Origin: Micrococcaceae bacterium UBA6021
GTDB taxonomy: Bacteria; Actinomycetota; Actinomycetes; Actinomycetales; Micrococcaceae
Direction of reading: 5' to 3'
Assembly (NCBI GenBank): GCA_002427975.1
Contig: DIZT01000231.1
Coordinates: 1 to 13,876 of the forward strand
Length of the DNA: 13,876 nt
The position numbers were made by a program, and so were the translations under genes. This document shows positions 5,448 through 12,233 of the stretch, piece after piece; the first letter of the stretch is position 1; every line of letters begins with the position of its first letter. The notes under the pieces were generated by a model, which was not told the DNA's origin, made no database searches, and saw only the letters and a list, made by a program, of their open reading frames with translations.

Positions 5448-6665
5448 GTGGACATCACCTTCATGGTGGCGCTGGTCATCGCACTGGCATTATTTTTCGA
5501 CTTCACAAACGGCTTCCACGACACCGCCAACGCGATGGCCACGCCCATCGCCACCGGCGCCATCAAACCGAAGACCGCTGTGACTCTCGCCGCAATCCTG
5601 AACCTGGTGGGTGCCTTCCTGTCAACGGAAGTGGCCAAGACCGTCTCCGGCGGCATCATCAGGGAAGGTTCCGACGCGGTCCCGATCACGCCGGACATCA
5701 TCTTCGCCGGCCTGATGGGTGCCATCCTCTGGAACATGATCACCTGGCTCAAGGGTTTGCCATCCAGCTCTTCCCATGCCCTTTTCGGCGGGTTGATCGG
5801 CGCAGCCATTGCAGGAATCGGCTTCAGCTCCGTGAATGTGGAGACCCTGCTCCAGAAGGTCATCCTTCCGGCCATCTTCGCACCGGTCATTGCAGGAATT
5901 GTGGCCTACCTCTGCACCAAGCTGGCCTACGCACTGACGGCCCGCCATGATCCCGAAACCGGCGACAAGCTGACCCAGAAACGCGGTGGCTTCCGCACGG
6001 GACAGATCTTTACCTCCAGCCTCGTGGCACTTGCCCATGGGACAAATGACGCGCAGAAGACGATGGGCATCATCACCCTGGTGCTGATCGCCGCCGGCAC
6101 GCAGGCCCCGGGCTCGGGCCCACAGGTGTGGGTCATCGGGGCGTGCGCCGCGGCGATCGCTTTGGGCACGTATGCAGGCGGCTGGCGGATCATCAGGACC
6201 ATGGGGTCCGGACTTACTGAGGTCAAGCCGGCCCAGGGTTTCGCGGCCGAGGCAAGCACTGCGTCAGCAATCCTGGCTTCTTCACATCTGGGGTTCGCCC
6301 TCTCCACCACGCATGTGGCTTCCGGATCCGTGATCGGTTCCGGCATGGGACGTAAGGGAACCACGGTGCGCTGGAACATGGTGGGCAAGATCGCCCTCGG
6401 CTGGCTGTTCACGCTTCCTGCCGCTGGCATCGTGGGCGCGCTGACCGCCCTGCTCGTGAAGACCGGCGTTGTGGGTGTGGTGATTGCCGCCGTCGCCGGA
6501 ACCGCCGCCGTGCTGTTCATGTTCGTCTATTCCAGCAAATCCGCTGTGGGCCACCACAACGCCGTGGAAGTCGAAGAAGCGGGGCAGGCCGTCCGCTTCG
6601 GCAAGAAGAAAGCCCTCGCCCGGGCCCGTGCCCAGGCCAACCCGGAGAAGGATAATCAGCGATGA
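5448..6665 (+). CDS. pit: Inorganic phosphate transporter, PiT family
   Basis: A 405-aa integral membrane protein, the low-affinity, proton- or metal-phosphate-coupled phosphate permease type. It shows the two inverted PiT signatures: NGFHDTANAMATPI (about 21-34), and LAHGTNDAQKTMG (196-208), each followed by a conserved small/polar segment (GLPSSSSHAL at 103-112, STTHVASGSVIGSG at 287-300). About ten hydrophobic segments can be traced, and the C-terminal tail is basic and charged. The start is taken as GTG at 5448, giving the usual start just before helix 1; ATG 5463 is an alternative, and neither has a clear ribosome site. A PHO-box-like repeat lies upstream. The stop overlaps the start of a small membrane protein gene, so the two are probably one operon. 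Family confidence is high; substrates other than phosphate (sulfate in CysP relatives) are less likely. Confidence 0.92.
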   Translation: MDITFMVALVIALALFFDFTNGFHDTANAMATPIATGAIKPKTAVTLAAILNLVGAFLSTEVAKTVSGGIIREGSDAVPITPDIIFAGLMGAILWNMITWLKGLPSSSSHALFGGLIGAAIAGIGFSSVNVETLLQKVILPAIFAPVIAGIVAYLCTKLAYALTARHDPETGDKLTQKRGGFRTGQIFTSSLVALAHGTNDAQKTMGIITLVLIAAGTQAPGSGPQVWVIGACAAAIALGTYAGGWRIIRTMGSGLTEVKPAQGFAAEASTASAILASSHLGFALSTTHVASGSVIGSGMGRKGTTVRWNMVGKIALGWLFTLPAAGIVGALTALLVKTGVVGVVIAAVAGTAAVLFMFVYSSKSAVGHHNAVEVEEAGQAVRFGKKKALARARAQANPEKDNQR

Positions 6666-6886
6666 AGTGGTTGGAACTCTTGAGTGTGGCCGGGGCAACC
6701 CTGGTGGCCGCGGTGACCGTTGTGGTCCTGTATGCGCTGGGGGTGCGGCTGACGGCCATCGCCGGGGACGCCCAGCAGCCTTCACCGAAGCTCAAACGGT
6801 CGCTGGCCTACAGCTGCTTTGGCCTCTGCGGCGTGGCGGTGCTGTTCGGGCTTTACCTGATCATCCCGTACTTCAGCAAGCCTTAA
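6662..6886 (+). CDS. Small two-helix membrane protein coupled to pit
   Basis: A 74-aa protein with two hydrophobic segments: about 7-29 (VAGATLVAAVTVVVLYALGV) and about 48-70 (LAYSCFGLCGVAVLFGLYLI). They are joined by a polar, basic loop (SPKLKRS). The ATG at 6662 overlaps the pit stop codon (ATGA), and AAGGA lies at 6649-6653 inside pit, so translation is coupled. I do not recognise a named domain. Its length, good ribosome site and strict linkage to the transporter suggest an accessory subunit or stabiliser of the phosphate permease; this is inference from position only. Confidence 0.75.
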   Translation: MKWLELLSVAGATLVAAVTVVVLYALGVRLTAIAGDAQQPSPKLKRSLAYSCFGLCGVAVLFGLYLIIPYFSKP

Positions 6887-6907
6887 GCGCGTCACCGGCC
6901 GCAGGGA

Positions 6908-6919
6908 TACTCTGGTTCC
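6908..6919 (+). promoter_or_regulatory. Candidate leaderless promoter of the DHFR-fold gene
   Basis: TACTCT (6908-6913) fits the TAnnnT pattern and ends 6 nt before ATG 6920, the same spacing as at genR. No ribosome site lies at 5-9 nt, and no clear -35 was found. This is suggestive, not firm. Confidence 0.4.
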
Positions 6920-7477
6920 ATGTCCAGGATCCAGTATTTTGTCGCGGCCTCCATCGACGGATTCATCGCCACCACCAAGGATGACCTCGCCTGGCTTCTT
7001 GCGTTCGACGGTTTCGAGGGCGGCAAGGAAAGCTACGAAACCTTTATTGCCGGCGTCGGCTGCATCGTTATGGGCGGCGAGACGTTCACCTGGCTGATGG
7101 AACACGAACCCGGTAACTGGCCTTATCCTGCCACGCCCTGTTATGTCTTCACCCGGCACGAGCACGCTGCGCCGGCAGGGACGGATATCACCTTCGTCCG
7201 CGGTCCCGTCCAGGAGTTCATTCAGGACTTCCAGGACCACGCTGGCGGGATGAACGTCTGGGTGGTGGGTGGCGGCAGCCTCGCTGCGCAATTCGCCGAC
7301 GCCGGACTGTTGGACGACCTTATCCTCTCGGTCATCCCCGTCGTCCTGGGTGATGGCAAACGGCTACTGCCGTTGGACGGCCCGACGCCGGCGCTTGAGT
7401 TGACGGCGTCCCGCACCTTGGGGCGGGGGATCGTGGAACTGCGCTACACCTTCACGTCTCCGGGGCCGGCCCGCTGA
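6920..7477 (+). CDS. Dihydrofolate-reductase-fold / RibD C-terminal domain protein
   Basis: A 185-aa single-domain protein of the DHFR-like / RibD C-terminal family (YwjB/YyaP type). The N-terminal strand and loop IQYFVAASIDGFIAT (4-18) matches the family start, VMGGETFTWL (about 50-59) corresponds to the phosphate-contacting segment, and NVWVVGGGSLAAQF (about 112-125) is the glycine-rich dinucleotide-binding loop. It ends with the typical LDDLILSVIPVVLGDGKRLLP strand. The fold predicts an NADPH-dependent reductase, but these stand-alone members have no settled substrate, and the acidic residue needed for true DHFR activity is not evident. It is not annotated as folate reductase here. It runs toward the thioesterase gene and shares its terminator hairpin. 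Confidence 0.82.
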   Translation: MSRIQYFVAASIDGFIATTKDDLAWLLAFDGFEGGKESYETFIAGVGCIVMGGETFTWLMEHEPGNWPYPATPCYVFTRHEHAAPAGTDITFVRGPVQEFIQDFQDHAGGMNVWVVGGGSLAAQFADAGLLDDLILSVIPVVLGDGKRLLPLDGPTPALELTASRTLGRGIVELRYTFTSPGPAR

Positions 7478-7483
7478 GTGCGC

Positions 7484-7510
7484 CGGAAGGCTGAAGAGCT
7501 CAGGCCTCCG
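7484..7510. terminator. Bidirectional hairpin between convergent genes
   Basis: CGG-AGG-CTGA pairs with TCAG-CCT-CCG around the loop AGAGC, 10 base pairs with one unpaired A on the left and one unpaired G on the right. It lies in the 22-bp gap between the two convergent stop codons (7477 and 7500) and extends a few bases into the thioesterase reading frame. One hairpin would serve both transcripts. There is no T tract in either direction. Confidence 0.55.
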
Positions 7511-7970
7511 AAGGTTCGTTGTCCCGCAGCATGTTCGTGATGCGTGCGGTGGAGAGGCGGCGGCCTTTTTCGTCGGTCATCACGATTTCATGCGTTGTCA
7601 GCGTCCGGCCCAGATGGATAGCGGAGCAGGTACCCGTCACCGTACCCGAGGCAATGGCCCGGTGGTGCGTCGCGCTCACTTCGATGCCCAGGGCATGCCT
7701 GCCGGCGCCGGCGTGCATCCCGGCGGCGAAGGATCCCAGTGTTTCGGCCAGCACCACGTGGGCGCCGCCGTGCAGGATGCCTGCTACCTGCGTGTTCCCT
7801 TCCACCGGCATGGTGGCCACCGTGCGTTCCGGGCTCATCTCCAGGAAATGGATCCCCATCTTGACCACCAGGGCACCGATGCCGAGATGGCCGAGCCAGT
7901 CGTGAAGGTGCGTCGGGATGCCGGCTGTGACCAATTCCTCAGTGAAGGGGCCGGGCGTGAAATTGTCCAT
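7500..7970 (-). CDS. Hotdog-fold acyl-CoA thioesterase (PaaI/MenI-like)
   Basis: A 156-aa hotdog-fold protein. The segment EGNTQVAGILHGGAHVVLAE (about 62-81) carries the family's HGG turn and the helix with an acidic catalytic residue, as in PaaI, EntH and MenI thioesterases, which hydrolyse aromatic or other acyl-CoA esters. The C-terminal strands end with GRRLSTARITNML. The start is MDN at 7970, with an adjacent ATG at 7973 as alternative; neither has a ribosome site. A much longer in-frame extension to 8450 is open but crosses into polA coding sequence and is not credible. It diverges from polA with only about 22 bp between starts; hotdog thioesterases beside polA are, from memory, a common actinobacterial arrangement, so this gene is probably ancestral here and not part of the gentisate cluster. 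Substrate unknown. Confidence 0.85.
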   Translation of the reverse strand: MDNFTPGPFTEELVTAGIPTHLHDWLGHLGIGALVVKMGIHFLEMSPERTVATMPVEGNTQVAGILHGGAHVVLAETLGSFAAGMHAGAGRHALGIEVSATHHRAIASGTVTGTCSAIHLGRTLTTHEIVMTDEKGRRLSTARITNMLRDNEPSEA

Positions 7971-7979
7971 CATGGGAAC

Positions 7980-7993
7980 TAGGCTGGCACCTG
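7980..7993 (+). promoter_or_regulatory. polA promoter -10, predicted leaderless
   Basis: TAGGCT (7980-7985) is followed by exactly 7 nt and then GTG 7993. The same hexamer with the same 7-nt gap before a GTG recurs at the eis gene (10895-10908). With no ribosome site present, transcription probably begins on the start codon. No convincing -35 was seen. Confidence 0.6.
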
Positions 7994-10809
7994 TGAGTGA
8001 AACTACCAAACCGGCCCCCTTCCCATCCGAAACCGCTGCGCTTGACGCGGATGCTGCCTTGCAGGACATCAGCGTACTGCCGGTCGGAGGCCAGGTTTCC
8101 GCTACGGAAGCCCCAGTGGCTCCCATCACGGGCCAGCCGCGGCTTCTGGTGCTCGACGGCCACTCGATGGCGTTCCGCGCTTTTTTCGCCTTGCCGGCGG
8201 ACAAGTTCTCCACCGCCAACGGACAGCACACCAACGCCATCCACGGCTTCACGTCCATGCTCATCAACCTGATCAAGGAACAGAAGCCCACCCACATTTG
8301 CGTCGCCTTCGACGTCTCGGATGACACCACCCACCGGAAAGCCGAGTACAGCGAGTACAAGGGTGGACGCAACGAAACTCCCCGTGAGATGAGCGGCCAG
8401 ATCGACCTCATCGATAAGGTGATGGGCGCCTGGGGTATCAAGACCATCAAGCTGCCCGGCTATGAGGCCGATGACATCCTGGCAACCCTCGCCGCCATGG
8501 GGGAAAAGGCAGGCTTCGAGGTGTTGCTCGTCTCGGGGGACCGCGACGCCTTCCAGCTCATTACGGACAACGTGTTTGTGCTCTACCCGCGCAAGGGCGT
8601 CAGTGACATTCCCCGGATGGACGCGGCCGCCATCCAGGAGAAGTATTTTGTGACGCCCGCCCAGTATTCGGACCTTGCCGCTTTGGTGGGGGAGACTGCG
8701 GACAACCTGCCGGGTGTCCCCGGCGTCGGCCCGAAAACCGCGGCAAAGTGGATCAACCTTTACGGCGGTCTTGAGGGGGTCCTCGAGCACCTTGATGCGA
8801 TCGGTGGAAAAGTAGGAGACTCCCTTCGCGCCAACGTCGAGGACGTCAAACGCAACCGGCGGCTGAACAGGCTCCACACGGATCTCGAGCTCCCGCTCAC
8901 GCTGGACGATCTCGCGGAACCGCGGCCGGACGAGGCCGCCCTGGAAACGCTGTTCGACGAGCTCGAATTCAAGACCATCCGGACCCGGCTCTTTGCCCTA
9001 TACGGCAGTGCGGAAGTGGAATCTGCCGACCGCGAAAGCATCGCCACTCCGGACTTCGTGACCCCGGCCGGGGCAGCCGAGCTGGGCGCCTTCCTGGCAT
9101 CGGGCACCGGCAAGACGTCGGCAGTCGCCGTCGACCTCGTGCCCGGACGGATCGGTGAAGACGCCGCCGCGCTGGCGATCGTCCGTGACGATGCCGCCGT
9201 TTACATCGACCTCGCGGCGCAGGACGCCGCGGCCGAAAACGTCCTCGCGGACTGGCTGCGCGATGAAAACTCCCCGAAGGTCATGCATGGCTACAAGGCT
9301 GCGCTGAAAGCCCTGTCAGGCCGGGGCCTGGGCCTGGAAGGCGTGGTGGACGACACCTCAATTTCCGGATACCTCATCGAGCCGGACCGCCGCACGTACG
9401 AGCTCGCGGAGCTGGCCCAGCACCACCTCAACGTCGCTGTCTCGCCGGAGACTTCCAAAGCCGGTCAGCTGGAGCTCGCGTTCGACGGCGACGACGCCGC
9501 CGCCGCCGGTGCGCTGGTTCAGGTGGCCGCCGTGGTCCAGGCCCTGAGCCGGCACTTCGAATCAGAACTCACGGAGCGTAAGGCCAGTGACCTGCTGACC
9601 ACACTTGAACTGCCTGTCAGCCGCGTGCTGGCCGACATGGAGCTCGCGGGCATCGCCATCGACATGCCGCGCATGGACGAGCAACTCGCCGATCTGTCCA
9701 AGGTGATCGACAACGCCCAGGAACTCGCCTTCGCCGCGATCGGCCACGAGGTCAACCTTGGCTCGCCGAAACAGCTGCAGACCGTCCTCTTCGACGAGCT
9801 CCAGCTGCCAAAGACGAAGAAGATCAAGTCCGGCTACACCACAGATGCCGCGTCGCTGAAGAATCTGCTGGAAAAGACCGGGCATGAATTCCTGGTCCAG
9901 CTGATGGCGCACCGGGAGTCCTCCAAGTTGCGCCAGATGCTGGAGTCGCTCAAGAAGTCCGTGACTGAAGACGGCCGGATCCATACCACCTATGCGCAGA
10001 ACGTGGCAGCGACGGGCCGGATCTCCTCCAACAACCCCAACCTGCAGAACATCCCCATCCGCAGCGAGGAAGGCCGGCGCGTCCGTGGCATCTTTGTGGT
10101 CAGCGAAGGCTACGAGTGCCTGCTGTCCGCGGATTACTCGCAGATCGAAATGCGGATTATGGCGCACCTCTCCGGGGACGCCGGCCTGATCCAGGCCTAT
10201 CAGGACGGCGAAGACCTCCACCGTTTTGTCGGCTCGAACATCTTCCACGTCCCCACCGAGGAGGTGACCACCGCCATGCGTTCCAAGGTGAAGGCCATGT
10301 CCTACGGCCTCGCTTATGGCCTGACCTCGTTCGGCCTGTCGAAACAGCTGGAAATTTCCGTGGACGAGGCCCGCACCCTGATGAAGGACTACTTCGACCG
10401 GTTCGGCGCCGTCCGCGACTACCTCCGCGGCGTGGTGGACCAGGCCCGGATCGACGGTTACACGGCCACCATCGAGGGGCGCCGCCGTTACCTGCCGGAC
10501 CTCACCAGCACGGACCGGCAGCTGCGCGAGAACGCGGAACGCATCGCGCTGAACTCGCCCATCCAGGGATCGGCCGCAGACATCATCAAGCGCGCCATGC
10601 TGGGCGTGCACGCTGAACTGGCGGCGCAGGGCCTCAAGTCCCGCATGCTCCTGCAGGTCCATGACGAACTGGTGCTGGAAGTCGCGGCCGGCGAGCGGGA
10701 CGCGGTGGAGAAGCTCGTTACCGAGCAAATGGGCTCTGCCGCGGACCTCAGCGTCCCGCTGGATGTCCAGATCGGTGTGGGTCCCAGCTGGTACGACGCC
10801 GGCCACTGA
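7993..10809 (+). CDS. polA: DNA polymerase I
   Basis: A 938-aa family A polymerase for Okazaki-fragment maturation and repair. The N-terminal 5' nuclease begins after a variable tail of about 50 residues: LLVLDGHSMAFRAFF (Asp55), YEADD (157-161), SGDRDAFQL (about 184-192) and the helix-hairpin-helix VPGVGPKTAAKW (about 242-253). The middle 3'-5' exonuclease-like domain lacks the DxE metal ligands (VAVDLVPG near 378), so proofreading is presumably absent. The polymerase domain has motif A SADYSQIEMRI (Asp714), motif B RSKVKAMSYGLAYG (Lys767, Tyr771) and motif C QVHDELVLE (Asp891, Glu892). Tyr771 occupies the Phe762 position of the E. coli enzyme. The start is taken as GTG 7993 from the leaderless promoter; ATG 7972 and ATG 7918 are open upstream but would lie across the promoter or inside the divergent thioesterase gene. 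Confidence 0.97.
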   Translation: MSETTKPAPFPSETAALDADAALQDISVLPVGGQVSATEAPVAPITGQPRLLVLDGHSMAFRAFFALPADKFSTANGQHTNAIHGFTSMLINLIKEQKPTHICVAFDVSDDTTHRKAEYSEYKGGRNETPREMSGQIDLIDKVMGAWGIKTIKLPGYEADDILATLAAMGEKAGFEVLLVSGDRDAFQLITDNVFVLYPRKGVSDIPRMDAAAIQEKYFVTPAQYSDLAALVGETADNLPGVPGVGPKTAAKWINLYGGLEGVLEHLDAIGGKVGDSLRANVEDVKRNRRLNRLHTDLELPLTLDDLAEPRPDEAALETLFDELEFKTIRTRLFALYGSAEVESADRESIATPDFVTPAGAAELGAFLASGTGKTSAVAVDLVPGRIGEDAAALAIVRDDAAVYIDLAAQDAAAENVLADWLRDENSPKVMHGYKAALKALSGRGLGLEGVVDDTSISGYLIEPDRRTYELAELAQHHLNVAVSPETSKAGQLELAFDGDDAAAAGALVQVAAVVQALSRHFESELTERKASDLLTTLELPVSRVLADMELAGIAIDMPRMDEQLADLSKVIDNAQELAFAAIGHEVNLGSPKQLQTVLFDELQLPKTKKIKSGYTTDAASLKNLLEKTGHEFLVQLMAHRESSKLRQMLESLKKSVTEDGRIHTTYAQNVAATGRISSNNPNLQNIPIRSEEGRRVRGIFVVSEGYECLLSADYSQIEMRIMAHLSGDAGLIQAYQDGEDLHRFVGSNIFHVPTEEVTTAMRSKVKAMSYGLAYGLTSFGLSKQLEISVDEARTLMKDYFDRFGAVRDYLRGVVDQARIDGYTATIEGRRRYLPDLTSTDRQLRENAERIALNSPIQGSAADIIKRAMLGVHAELAAQGLKSRMLLQVHDELVLEVAAGERDAVEKLVTEQMGSAADLSVPLDVQIGVGPSWYDAGH

Positions 10810-10828
10810 CAGGCGGCCACTGACACGC
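10801..10828 (+). repeat. 14-bp tandem duplication across the polA stop codon
   Basis: GGCCACTGACAGGC (10801-10814) is followed immediately by GGCCACTGACACGC (10815-10828), 13 of 14 positions identical. The polA stop TGA lies in the first copy, so the second copy is outside the protein. A recent slippage duplication is the simplest explanation. Confidence 0.7.
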
Positions 10829-10879
10829 CTGGCGCGGCAGCAGCAGGGCAGGCGCCCGGCGTGTTGTTGCTGGCCAGGC
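10827..10879 (+). terminator. Hairpin terminator candidate after polA
   Basis: Outer arms GCCTGG (10827-10832) and CCAGGC (10874-10879) pair perfectly. Inside them CAGCAGCAG (10838-10846) pairs with TTGTTGCTG (10864-10872) with two G-T wobbles, after a short left bulge. The loop holds a further small GGGC/GCCC hairpin. The structure lies 17 nt after the polA stop and ends 15 nt before the -10 of the next gene. No T tract follows. Confidence 0.5.
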
Positions 10880-10894
10880 ACCGGATGCGTTGGT

Positions 10895-10908
10895 TAGGCT
10901 CGGCGATG
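10895..10908 (+). promoter_or_regulatory. eis promoter -10, predicted leaderless
   Basis: TAGGCT (10895-10900), then 7 nt, then GTG 10908: the same arrangement as at polA. It selects GTG 10908 over an in-frame TTG at 10890, which would be upstream of the -10. No Shine-Dalgarno sequence is present. Confidence 0.6.
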
Positions 10909-12206
10909 TGGCTGAACTGAGTGGTGACTATGAAATCCGGCGCTTCGAAGTGGCATCCAAGGGCGAGCCGGGGTACTCCGATGCCGAATCCTGGGTCAAA
11001 GCCGTGGCTTTTGGCTTCCACGAATCCACGCGGACGCCGGAGCACGTGGCCAAGTCCCTGGAGACCCTACGGGCTGACCGGAGGGTCCTGACCGGCGCCT
11101 ACCAGACGGGCGCCGTTGCCCCGGGCTCGTTCCGGGCGGACGTGCCGGTGGCCACCTTCGGCACGTTCCGCAAGACGCTGAACATCGGATTCGGCCGGAC
11201 GTTGGAGACCCAACTCGTCACCGCCGTCACCGTGCGGACCTCGCACCGTCGCCGGGGCCTGCTGCGCCGGATGATGTCCGAGGACCTGGCCTTGGCGAAG
11301 CACGATGGCCTGGCCATGGCCGCCCTGACGGCGTCCGAGGGGTCCATCTACGGACGCTTCGGCTACGGCGTGGCCAGCTTCGAACGTACGGTCACGGTGG
11401 ACACCACCGCGCGGTTTCAGCTGAACCACCAGGCCGTCGGCACGGTGGACGTCGCGGATCCGCGTGTGCTGCTGGACCTGGCGCCGGACGTCTTTGACCG
11501 GGTGCACCGGCTGACGCCTGGATCGATCGGCCGCCAGGAGTGGTACCGGCAGGTGGCTTCCGGGTCGCTGGCGCGTGACGGCAAAGAAGATCCCGCCATC
11601 AAAGTGGCCTTGCACTATGGCCCCGACGGTGCCGTGGACGGCTATGTCTCCTACAAATTCCTCGGCTGGGACACCGTGCCCCACACCGTACGCGTGGTGG
11701 ACCTTGTGGCGGCCACGAACGAGGCTTACTTGGAGCTCTGGCAGTTCCTCGCCGCCATCGACCTGGTGGAACAGGTCACCTGGGAGGAGGCGCCGCTCGA
11801 TGACCCCCTCACGTGGGCGCTGGCCGATCCCCGCTGCATCGACTCATCCGATAGCCGGGACATGCTCTGGCTCCGCATCCTGGACGTCATCAACGCGTTG
11901 GAGGCGCGGCACTATCCCGTGGACGGCAGGCTGGTCCTGGAGGTCCCTGACCCCCTTGGCCTGACGGCGGGAACGTACGCGCTCGAAGCCGCCGGCGGTG
12001 AGGCCGCCGTCGTACGTCTTGACACGGCCGCGGAACCTGACCTGACGCTGGATGTCTCCACCCTGTCATCGATTTACCTTGGTGCGGTCTGTCCGGTTAC
12101 GCTGACTGCGGCTGGGCGGATCCGCGAACACAAGCAGGGCGCATCGCTCCAGGCACGGGGTATGTTCGCGGTTGAGCGGGCCACCCACTGCCTGACCCAC
12201 TTTTAG
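10908..12206 (+). CDS. eis: GNAT N-acetyltransferase, Eis family
   Basis: A 432-aa protein of the Eis (enhanced intracellular survival) type: two GNAT-like domains and a sterol-carrier-like C-terminal domain. The acetyl-CoA site is VTVRTSHRRRGLLRRMM (about 107-123). ASEGSIYGRFGYG (about 142-154) contains Tyr148, aligned with the general-acid Tyr126 of the mycobacterial enzyme, and the protein ends in Phe, whose carboxylate acts as the catalytic base in Eis. Known homologues transfer acetyl groups to several amines of aminoglycosides and to protein lysines, but in soil actinobacteria the natural substrate is undefined, so the symbol indicates family and not proven activity. The start GTG 10908 follows a leaderless-type promoter. 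A polysaccharide-deacetylase-like lipoprotein gene follows after 27 bp on the same strand. Confidence 0.87.
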   Translation: MAELSGDYEIRRFEVASKGEPGYSDAESWVKAVAFGFHESTRTPEHVAKSLETLRADRRVLTGAYQTGAVAPGSFRADVPVATFGTFRKTLNIGFGRTLETQLVTAVTVRTSHRRRGLLRRMMSEDLALAKHDGLAMAALTASEGSIYGRFGYGVASFERTVTVDTTARFQLNHQAVGTVDVADPRVLLDLAPDVFDRVHRLTPGSIGRQEWYRQVASGSLARDGKEDPAIKVALHYGPDGAVDGYVSYKFLGWDTVPHTVRVVDLVAATNEAYLELWQFLAAIDLVEQVTWEEAPLDDPLTWALADPRCIDSSDSRDMLWLRILDVINALEARHYPVDGRLVLEVPDPLGLTAGTYALEAAGGEAAVVRLDTAAEPDLTLDVSTLSSIYLGAVCPVTLTAAGRIREHKQGASLQARGMFAVERATHCLTHF

Positions 12207-12222
12207 GGCCCCTGCCTTACTT

Positions 12223-12227
12223 AAGGA
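12223..12227 (+). promoter_or_regulatory. Ribosome binding site of the deacetylase-like gene
   Basis: AAGGA lies 6 nt before ATG 12234 and supports that start over the in-frame ATG at 12258. The 27-bp gap to eis suggests co-transcription. Confidence 0.65.
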
Positions 12228-12233
12228 CCATCC

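Noticed and set aside
7971..8450. N-terminal extension of the thioesterase to 8450
   Set aside because: The added part is antisense to the polA 5' nuclease and resembles no domain; the hotdog protein is complete from 7970.
9562..10881. 439-codon minus-strand open frame inside polA
   Set aside because: Lies opposite the polymerase domain with all catalytic motifs intact; its translation is an Arg/His/Gly/Val-rich shadow.
10890..10907. TTG 10890 as the eis start
   Set aside because: It lies upstream of the likely -10 hexamer and has no ribosome site; GTG 10908 fits the leaderless pattern.
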